Assembly: GCA_003451935.1 (NCBI GenBank)
Contig: DMJA01000003.1
Span: 1-6,260 of the forward strand
Length of the DNA: 6,260 bases
Source of the DNA: Verrucomicrobiota bacterium
GTDB taxonomy: Bacteria > Verrucomicrobiota > Kiritimatiellia > CAIQIC01 > Lenti-01
Direction: 5' to 3'
Shown here: positions 1 through 6,260 of the stretch, piece after piece
Layout: each line of letters starts with the position of its first letter
Numbering within the stretch: the first letter of the stretch is position 1
Position numbers and translations under genes: made by a program
Notes under the pieces: generated by a model
What the model was told of the DNA's origin: nothing
Databases searched by the model: none
What the model saw: only the letters and a program-made list of their open reading frames with translations

Positions 1-83
1 CCAGAAAAACCGGGGAATGTCCTGCGGCTGTTCCGCTTGCAGAACCGTCCCTCGTGAGGCATATTCCACTGAACTTTTAGAAC

Positions 84-87
84 GGAG
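84..87 (+). promoter_or_regulatory. Ribosome binding site of gpmI
   Basis: GGAG lies six bases upstream of the ATG at 94, a normal Shine-Dalgarno spacing, and supports that start. The rest of bases 1-83 holds no feature I can defend. TTGCAG at 37-42 could be a -35 element, but no good -10 box sits 16-18 bases downstream. Confidence 0.7.
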
Positions 88-93
88 CCGCCC

Positions 94-1755
<1,662 letters not shown>

Positions 1756-1831
1756 TTTTTTCCACACTATGGAAACATTTTTTCCATTGTGTGGAAAATT
1801 CGCGAAACTTTTTTCCATTGTGTGGAAAAAA
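1756..1831. repeat. Cluster of three TTTTCCA-N5-TGGAAAA palindromes
   Basis: Three imperfectly spaced AT-rich palindromes fill most of the 90 bases between the gpmI stop and the next gene. Copy 1 (about 1756-1775) has the core TTTCCA-CACTA-TGGAAA. Copy 2 (1778-1798) has TTTTCCA-TTGTG-TGGAAAA. Copy 3 (1809-1831) is a 9-5-9 palindrome with the same TTGTG spacer. Copies 2 and 3 share 21 identical bases; copy 1 is the same element in reverse orientation with one mismatch. Centres lie near 1767, 1789 and 1820, that is 22 and 31 bases apart, close to two and three helical turns. The block could be an operator array for a dimeric DNA-binding protein, an RNA hairpin or attenuator, or a phylum-specific intergenic repeat. 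The sequence structure is certain; the function is not known. Confidence 0.85.
1758..1798 (+). terminator. Possible gpmI terminator hairpin (copy 1 paired with copy 2)
   Basis: Bases 1758-1775 and 1781-1798 are reverse complements at 17 of 18 positions, with a five-base loop (CATTT). In RNA this is a long stem starting three bases after the gpmI stop codon. A six-T run follows only at 1809-1814, ten bases past the stem, so it is not a textbook intrinsic terminator. It could equally act as a 3'-end stabilising hairpin. On DNA the same bases are two palindromic protein-binding candidates. Confidence 0.4.
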
Positions 1832-1833
1832 TC

Positions 1834-1838
1834 GGGAG
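1834..1838 (+). promoter_or_regulatory. Ribosome binding site deciding the DUF167 start
   Basis: GGGAG stands seven bases upstream of the GTG at 1846. No comparable site precedes the earlier in-frame GTG at 1789, which lies inside palindrome copy 2. The site therefore favours 1846 as the real start and keeps the palindromes out of the coding region. Confidence 0.65.
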
Positions 1839-1845
1839 ACGCCCC

Positions 1846-2160
1846 GTGAGCCGGCTGACGGACACCCCCGCCGGCGCGGTCCTGAACCTCCGCATCGTCC
1901 CGCGCGCTTCTAAAAATGCCATCCAAGGCGAGCACGGCGACGCCCTGAAAATCCGCCTCTGCGCCCCGCCCGTCGAAGGCGCCGCGAACACCGCTCTAAT
2001 TGAGTTTCTCTCCGATTTCTTCTCCCTCCCCCGCGCCCGCATCCAACTCCTCTCCGGCCAGACCTCCCGCAACAAGCGCGTCCTTCTTTCCGGCGTCTCC
2101 GCCTTGGCTATCCAATCCAAAATCCAAGCAGGAACTCATGAAGGAAAACGAAACTCATGA
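1846..2160 (+). CDS. YggU/DUF167 family small conserved protein
   Basis: This is a 104-residue protein of the widespread YggU/DUF167 family (UPF0235). Its biochemical role is not established, so none is assigned. From the GTG start, residues 13-83 carry the whole family signature: LRIVPRASKNAI, then LKIRLCAPPVEGAANTALIEFLS (34-56), then LLSGQTSRNKRVLLSG (68-83), the expected beta-alpha-beta core. The frame is also open back to a GTG at 1789, but that would add residues encoded by the palindromes and lacks a Shine-Dalgarno. After residue 83, where family members usually end, the frame runs through short TCCAA repeats (2111-2127) and an AACTCATGAA repeat, giving a tail of about 20 residues of doubtful function. 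The TGA at 2158-2160 lies in the left arm of a 12-bp inverted repeat. The protein sits 90 bp after gpmI in the same direction. Cotranscription is possible unless the intervening hairpin terminates. Confidence 0.85.
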   Translation: MSRLTDTPAGAVLNLRIVPRASKNAIQGEHGDALKIRLCAPPVEGAANTALIEFLSDFFSLPRARIQLLSGQTSRNKRVLLSGVSALAIQSKIQAGTHEGKRNS

Positions 2161-2161
2161 A
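2133..2161 (+). repeat. Direct repeat AACTCATGAA, two copies
   Basis: AACTCATGAA occurs at 2133-2142 and again at 2152-2161, 19 bases apart, within the end of the DUF167 reading frame. A third copy, inverted, is at 2259-2268. The second copy supplies the TCA-TGA that ends the gene. Confidence 0.75.
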
Positions 2162-2268
2162 AAATCCGTTTTCTGTTTTTGGCTGTTCACACCACCCCTT
2201 TCTGTTTTCTTGTTTTCCTGATGTTTCCTGTTTTCCTGCCAACATGTTTTCGGCTGTTTTCATGAGTT
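2152..2268. repeat. T-rich block bounded by a 12-bp inverted repeat, possible miniature element
   Basis: AACTCATGAAAA at 2152-2163 and TTTTCATGAGTT at 2257-2268 are perfect reverse complements enclosing 93 bases. The interior is pyrimidine-rich on the plus strand and carries about seven near-copies of TGTTTTC(C), at 2174, 2203, 2211, 2222, 2229, 2245 and 2255, with irregular 7-29 base steps. It differs sharply in composition from the GC-rich genes on either side. It fills nearly all of the 128-bp gap between the DUF167 gene and hypD. Possible readings are a non-autonomous mobile or lineage-specific intergenic repeat, a Rho-loading site because of its low G content, or a protein/RNA-binding spacer. 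No transposase or target-site duplication is evident. The minus strand is open for about 50 codons from 2263 but shows no recognisable protein. Confidence 0.6.
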
Positions 2269-2288
2269 CTGATTAATCCTTCTTCCCC

Positions 2289-3383
2289 ATGAAACATCTC
2301 ACCGAATATTCCGATCCTGCTTCCATCCACGCCCTCGTGGCGGAGATCGCGCGCATTTCCAAGCGCCCGGCGCGGATCATGGAAGTCTGCGGAGGCCAGA
2401 CCCACGCTATTTTGCGCCACGCGCTGGATACGCTGCTCCCGCCGCATATCCAGCTCCTGCACGGGCCCGGCTGCCCCGTCTGCGTCACGCCGTCGTCCTA
2501 CCTCGACCACGCCATCGCCATCGCGAAACTCCCCGACGTCATTCTCTGCACCTTCGGCGATTTGCTGCGCGTCCCTTCCAATTCCTCCGGCGACCTCTAC
2601 GCCGCCAAGGCGCGCGCGGCCGACATCCGCATGATCACCTCCCCCCTGCAGGCGCTCGATTTCGCCCGCGAGAATCCGGACAAGCAGGTCGTCCACCTCG
2701 CCATCGGCTTCGAAACCACCGCCCCCGCCAACGCCATGGCCGCCTATCTCGCCAAGGATCGCGGCCTCCTCAACTTCAGCCTCCTCGTCTCCCAATTCCT
2801 TGTCCCGCCCATCCTGCGCGCCATTTGCGCCGATCCGGCAACCGCCCCCGACGCGTTCCTCGCCGCCGGCCACGTCTGCGCCATCGTCGGCTCCGATCCC
2901 TATGTCTCCCTCGCGCGCGAACTGAACCGCCCCATCGCCATCACCGGCTTCGAGCCCGCCGACATCCTGCTGGGCGTCCTCGACGTCCTGCGGTTGTTCG
3001 AGCAGGGCAAGGCCGGGATGATCAACGCCTACCCGCGCATTGTCCATCCCGGTGGCAACCCCGAAGCCCTCCGCATCATCGACGCCGTCTTCGAAGTCTG
3101 CGACCGCGAATGGCGCGGCCTGGGCGTCGTGCCCCAAAGCGGCCTCGCCCTCCGCCCCGAATACGCCGCCCACGACGCCGCAAAGATTTTTCCTGCACCA
3201 CCGCCTTCCGCGGCGGCCGATGCCCCGCAATGCCCCGCCGACCAAGTTCTGCTCGGCAGGCTCCAGCCTCCGGATTGTCCCTACTTCGGAACGCGCTGCA
3301 CGCCCGACCACCCTCTCGGCGCGCCCATGGTCTCCCCCGAAGGCCCCTGCGCCGCCTTTTTCCTGCACCGGCGCGGGTCTTGA
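2289..3383 (+). CDS. hypD: HypD, [NiFe]-hydrogenase Fe(CN)2CO maturation protein
   Basis: HypD is an iron-sulfur scaffold that, with HypC, carries the Fe(CN)2CO group while HypE/HypF supply cyanide, before insertion into the large subunit of [NiFe] hydrogenases in the cytoplasm. The 364-residue protein is full length (E. coli HypD is about 373). Landmarks are MEVCGGQTHAI with Cys34, HGPGCPVC with Cys62 and Cys65, the TFGDLLRVP segment at 88-96, GFETT at 140-144, and a perfect C-terminal CX14CX6CX16C [4Fe-4S] motif at Cys315, Cys330, Cys337 and Cys354. All residues expected for activity are present. The ATG gives an N-terminus like that of known HypD, but no Shine-Dalgarno precedes it; the leader is CTTCTTCCCC. 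No hypC, hypE, hypF, hypA/B or hydrogenase subunit lies in the window: the gene is preceded by a DUF167 gene and faces a convergent TrpF-like gene, so it is not inside a compact hyp operon on its downstream side. Confidence 0.96.
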   Translation: MKHLTEYSDPASIHALVAEIARISKRPARIMEVCGGQTHAILRHALDTLLPPHIQLLHGPGCPVCVTPSSYLDHAIAIAKLPDVILCTFGDLLRVPSNSSGDLYAAKARAADIRMITSPLQALDFARENPDKQVVHLAIGFETTAPANAMAAYLAKDRGLLNFSLLVSQFLVPPILRAICADPATAPDAFLAAGHVCAIVGSDPYVSLARELNRPIAITGFEPADILLGVLDVLRLFEQGKAGMINAYPRIVHPGGNPEALRIIDAVFEVCDREWRGLGVVPQSGLALRPEYAAHDAAKIFPAPPPSAAADAPQCPADQVLLGRLQPPDCPYFGTRCTPDHPLGAPMVSPEGPCAAFFLHRRGS

Positions 3384-3416
3384 TGCCGACGGCCCTCCCG
3401 CCGCAGGCGCAATGGA

Positions 3417-4106
3417 TCAGCAGATCTGCGAAAATGCCCGTTGGGCTTCGGCAACGAATAGACGGACTTTGCCGGCGGATTTCCGGCCGTCGGGGCCTTC
3501 CACGCCGGTATGCGAATCCACCCCGGCGGGGCGAACGGCCCGGATCGCCTCGGCTACGTTCTCGGGGTTGAGGCCGCCCGCGAGAATGACCGGCTTCGGC
3601 GAGAACTCCACCAATCGCCGACTGATGCCCCAATCGTGCACGAGCCCCGTCGCGCCCTCCTGTCCCGTCGCGGGATTGAAGGTGTCCGTGATGTAGGCAT
3701 CCACGAACGGCGATGTTTCTTCCACCATCCGGCGCAAGGTCTCCTCGTTTCCGTCGCGGATCACCAGGCTCTTGAAAACCGTCAGATCCGGATCGCGGCG
3801 CCGGATTTCGCACAGTTCCTCCGTCGCGATGTCGCCGTGGAGCTGCACCGCGCGCGAACCAAGCTTGGCGCAGAACGCCAGCACGTCGTCCGCGCGGTCG
3901 AGATAGGTGATCAGCACTCCATGGAATCCGGCCGGTAACCCGCGGATGATTGCCGCGGCCTCGTCTTCCGAGAGGTCTTCCTTGTTGACGGTGAGGCGCA
4001 GGGGGAACCCCAGCCAGCGGACGCCGGCGTCCATCAATAGGCGGGCCTCGGCGGCGTCGCAGACGCCGGCAATCTGGATCAGGGGCCGGTCGCCGGGCGC
4101 GATCAT
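3417..4106 (-). CDS. Phosphoribosylanthranilate isomerase-like (TrpF-like) protein, catalytic Cys not conserved
   Basis: This 229-residue (beta/alpha)8-barrel protein resembles TrpF, which converts N-(5-phosphoribosyl)anthranilate to the CdRP intermediate of tryptophan synthesis. Family landmarks are AVQLHGD (86-92), the ITDT strand with Asp141 at the position of the general acid (Asp126 in Thermotoga TrpF), AGGLNPENV (176-184) and GVDSHTGVE (195-203). Two points differ. The first strand reads IQIAGV where TrpF has KICGI, so the catalytic cysteine is Ala13 (a Cys sits at 16). The late phosphate-binding segment reads DSHTGVE rather than DVSSGVE. The longer GATGLVHDWG loop also differs. It may be a TrpF variant or a paralogue with another substrate, so I give no gene symbol. 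The ATG is the only usable start, because an in-frame TAA lies 21 bases upstream (4127-4125). It overlaps the upstream gene's stop as ATGA, with no Shine-Dalgarno, suggesting translational coupling. No other trp gene is in the window. Confidence 0.85.
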   Translation of the reverse strand: MIAPGDRPLIQIAGVCDAAEARLLMDAGVRWLGFPLRLTVNKEDLSEDEAAAIIRGLPAGFHGVLITYLDRADDVLAFCAKLGSRAVQLHGDIATEELCEIRRRDPDLTVFKSLVIRDGNEETLRRMVEETSPFVDAYITDTFNPATGQEGATGLVHDWGISRRLVEFSPKPVILAGGLNPENVAEAIRAVRPAGVDSHTGVEGPDGRKSAGKVRLFVAEAQRAFSQIC

Positions 4107-6260
4107 GGGACAAACGCCGGAATCTTAATGCGGTAGTTGCGCATGTCGGGCCAGGCGTTGGTGTCCCGCCACGTCGTGGGGTCGTTGGTGGCGACCACCG
4201 TGTCCAGATTGGCCCATGGCACATTGGTGTCGTCCAGATTCCCGTCGCGGCCCTCGATCTGATAGGTCCGGCCGGACACCGACTGGAACGTCAAGTCCAT
4301 GACGTTGCTGGAGACGGCGAACTGGCTCTCCCATCCAATGTAGCTTCCGGGGGCGTTGGGATCGGTGCTGGCCCACCATTCGTTGAAGTTCGGGAAGCCA
4401 TCTCCATCCCAATCGCCACCGGGGGCGTTGGTGGTCGTGCCCATCTTGAGCAATTCCCAATCGTCGGGCATGCCGTCGGCGTCCGCATCCCACGGCACGG
4501 TGATGACAACCGCGGCGTTGGTGGTGTCCGTGCCGTCATCGGCGGTGAAGGTCGTGTCGACATAGACGACGTCGCTGGTGCGGCTGCCTTGGCTCAGGGC
4601 GGTCACGTGCCAGGAGAACAAGCCGGTGTTGGCATCGAAGGTGGCCAGCTTGGATCCGCCGACCGGCAGGTTGGAAGCCGTCAGCGCCGTGGAGGGGCTG
4701 TCGTAGTCGATGGCGGCAACCGTGAAGGTCGAGGTCGCGCCCACGGGCATGACGTACGGGCTTTGGGGACTGAACTCGAGCACCGGCGGTTCATTGGCCG
4801 TGGCGCCGGAATATGCCAGTTCGATGGTGAAGGCCAGGGTGTTGGTGCCGACCAGTTCCACCTGCCGGGTCTGGGCCTGGTTGCGCATGTTGACGGTGTT
4901 CCAGGTGTTGGACATGTCCGTGGCGGCCGTATTGATGCTGCCGGCCGTCACCCCCACCTTGGTATGGACATTGAACAGACCGGGACGGATGGTGGCAAGG
5001 GTCAGGCTGGAGGTCCCCGCGCTTTCCTCCGTCAGGTTTCGCTGGCCGGTGCGCAACAGGGCGTCGAGGTCGGGCGAGAGGCCATTGCGGACGTAGAGCG
5101 TCTTGCCGGGCATGGAGTAGCTGACAGCGAACGTGTTGGTGCTCAGGCTCGCCAGCGAGACGGTCTTGACGATGCCCGCGTTGGAGAACGTGACGGAGTT
5201 GGCACTGGTGGAAGCCGCATATAGCGGATTTACCCGGTTGGTCGAGCCATCCCACCAGTCCTTGAGCGCGGACGTGCGGTAGGCCCCCACCCCGCCCCCG
5301 CTCACGTTGTCGGCGCCTTCGTCCTCGGTGCCGGAGTCGGGCATCGAGACGAAGTTGCCGATCATCTGGACGACGTTGGTGCCGGTCTTGAGCCAAGCCC
5401 CGACCATGCGGCCGCCGCTCCGTTCGAACAGCGCCATGACCGAGTTGTTGCGCAGGATGTATTCGTTTTCGCCGTCGAGATCGACGTCCGCGGCTTCCAC
5501 CTCGGTGGCGGCGAGCGCGCGGCCGGCCCAGTCGTCCACTTCGGCATACAACGCCGCCATGCGGGTCTGGCCCTGCGCCTTCCAGGCAAAGCCTTGCAGG
5601 CCCATCCAATTGGTCGCTGGATAGATATAGTCGCCGAAGCTCCAGCGCGAGAGATTGCCGTTGTCCTCGTTGTGGAAGGCGGTCTCGAAGGTGGAAGCAA
5701 ACAAGGCCTGCTGGGCCAAGCGCTTCACGTCGGCGTTGGCGATGGCCCGCACGATCTTCCACGCGTTGGAAAGAATGCCGTTGGTCATGGAGCCGTAGAG
5801 CGAGCCGGAGGGCAGGTTGGTGCCGATCCGCACCTCGAACAGTTTCGGCGCAAGGCCCTCGTGGCGGGCAGAGCCGTAGTACCAGTTGTCGTAGTCCTCG
5901 TTGCTGGCGTGGTGCACCCAGTCCTGGGACTGGATGGCGTTGGTGGCGGTCAAATCGCGGTTGACGATTTCCCCGCCAAGGGCTTCGTCGAGGGCGATGA
6001 CCTTGATCCAGGGATGGTTGGCCATCCAGCGCAGGTTCACGTCGTAGGCGTCGGCGTTGGCGGTGGCGGAAAGATCTTCCCACATGTAGAAGATGGTGGA
6101 GATCTGGTCGGCTCCGGACCGCGCGCGCCGGTTGAAAAGCTGGCGCAGTTCCGTCGGCAGGCCGCCATCGTTATTCACGTAGCGGTAGTTGTTGGCGGCG
6201 GTGGCGATGACGAACGCGTCGATGGACGGCCAGGTCCCGCCATGTTCGAGCCACAGGCGG
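4103..6260 (-). CDS. Large secreted-type multidomain protein, GH57-like with C-terminal calcium-binding and beta domains (5' end outside window)
   Basis: The frame is open from the right edge to the TGA at 4105-4103, giving 718 residues of C-terminal sequence. A GTG at 6178 is not a credible start, because coding continues upstream (RLWLEHGGTWPSIDAF). Residues about 1-290 resemble the late barrel and helical part of GH57-type amylolytic glycosidases: NHPWIKVI, a conserved-looking FETAFHNED near 192, then DVDLDGENEYILRNN near 258-272 and ALFERSGGRMVGAW, the usual start of the beta region. Residues about 290-488 look like a beta-sandwich rich in Ser/Thr/Asn. Residues 489-588 resemble an Ig/cadherin-like domain (NEPPVLEFSP to VITVP). 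Residues about 589-640 carry two DxDxDG-type calcium loops (DADADGMPDDWE and GDWDGDGFPNFNEWW). The end is a beta domain with SGRTYQIE and YRIKIP. The composition, low in Cys and Lys, suits an exported protein, though the signal peptide would be outside the window. The GH57 link is tentative; catalytic residues are not visible here. Confidence 0.7.
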   Translation of the reverse strand, partial: RLWLEHGGTWPSIDAFVIATAANNYRYVNNDGGLPTELRQLFNRRARSGADQISTIFYMWEDLSATANADAYDVNLRWMANHPWIKVIALDEALGGEIVNRDLTATNAIQSQDWVHHASNEDYDNWYYGSARHEGLAPKLFEVRIGTNLPSGSLYGSMTNGILSNAWKIVRAIANADVKRLAQQALFASTFETAFHNEDNGNLSRWSFGDYIYPATNWMGLQGFAWKAQGQTRMAALYAEVDDWAGRALAATEVEAADVDLDGENEYILRNNSVMALFERSGGRMVGAWLKTGTNVVQMIGNFVSMPDSGTEDEGADNVSGGGVGAYRTSALKDWWDGSTNRVNPLYAASTSANSVTFSNAGIVKTVSLASLSTNTFAVSYSMPGKTLYVRNGLSPDLDALLRTGQRNLTEESAGTSSLTLATIRPGLFNVHTKVGVTAGSINTAATDMSNTWNTVNMRNQAQTRQVELVGTNTLAFTIELAYSGATANEPPVLEFSPQSPYVMPVGATSTFTVAAIDYDSPSTALTASNLPVGGSKLATFDANTGLFSWHVTALSQGSRTSDVVYVDTTFTADDGTDTTNAAVVITVPWDADADGMPDDWELLKMGTTTNAPGGDWDGDGFPNFNEWWASTDPNAPGSYIGWESQFAVSSNVMDLTFQSVSGRTYQIEGRDGNLDDTNVPWANLDTVVATNDPTTWRDTNAWPDMRNYRIKIPAFVP

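Noticed and set aside
22..42. Small inverted repeat GCGG-CTGTT-CCGC upstream of gpmI as a terminator
   Set aside because: The stem is four base pairs with only partial extension and no T-run follows.
1..57. Plus-strand open frame ending in TGA at 55-57, possible C-terminus of an upstream gene
   Set aside because: Only 18 codons are visible with no recognisable motif; chance openness in GC-rich DNA is as likely.
1756..1831. CRISPR array
   Set aside because: Only three short palindromic copies with 2- and 10-base gaps, and one copy is inverted; there are no spacers of regular length.
1789..1845. Upstream GTG start for the DUF167 gene
   Set aside because: It lies inside palindrome copy 2, has no Shine-Dalgarno, and adds residues not seen in the family; GTG 1846 has GGGAG seven bases upstream.
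2111..2263. Minus-strand frame of about 50 codons starting at 2263 in the T-rich block
   Set aside because: Lys/Glu/Gln-rich product reflects the AAAACAG repeats; no Shine-Dalgarno or family resemblance.
2187..3368. Antisense open frame of 393 codons opposite hypD
   Set aside because: Gly/Asp/Val-rich shadow of a fully conserved hypD.
3384..3416. Bidirectional terminator between the convergent hypD and TrpF-like genes
   Set aside because: The 33-base gap has no clear stem with a T-run on either strand.
4791..6083. Second long minus-strand frame inside the secreted-type gene
   Set aside because: Arg/Gly/His-rich composition and no domains; the other frame shows recognisable domains to its end.

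Overview
The window looks like a piece of a GC-rich bacterial chromosome, most likely from the PVC superphylum (Kiritimatiellota / Verrucomicrobiota / Lentisphaerota). This is an inference from the large secreted-type protein on the minus strand. It ends in an acidic calcium-binding 'DxDxDGMPDDWE ... GDxDGDGxxNxxEWxxxTDP' segment and a terminal 'SVSGRTYQIE ... W ... YRI' beta domain, an ending I associate with those phyla. Coding regions strongly prefer C at third positions. No rRNA, tRNA, CRISPR array, phage gene or transposase is visible.

Layout. Plus strand, left half: a complete 2,3-bisphosphoglycerate-independent phosphoglycerate mutase (94-1755) of the long, plant-like type; a cluster of three AT-rich palindromes (1756-1831); a short YggU/DUF167-family gene (best start GTG at 1846, end 2160); a T-rich non-coding block with short TGTTTTC repeats bounded by a perfect 12-bp inverted repeat (2152-2268); and a complete HypD [NiFe]-hydrogenase maturation gene (2289-3383). 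Minus strand, right half: a large gene whose 5' end lies beyond the right edge (6260 down to 4103) encodes an exported-type, GH57-like multidomain protein. It overlaps by four bases (ATGA) the start of a phosphoribosylanthranilate-isomerase-like gene (4106 down to 3417). The HypD and TrpF-like genes converge with a 33-bp gap.

The genes do not form one pathway: glycolysis, an unknown small conserved protein, hydrogenase maturation, a TrpF-like barrel and a probable polysaccharide-active or surface protein. The most unusual points are the palindrome triplet, which can fold in two mutually exclusive ways between gpmI and the DUF167 gene; the TIR-bounded repeat block that has captured the DUF167 stop codon; and a TrpF-like enzyme that lacks the usual catalytic cysteine and appears translationally coupled to a secreted-type protein. 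I do not see a complete new defence or mobile system here.
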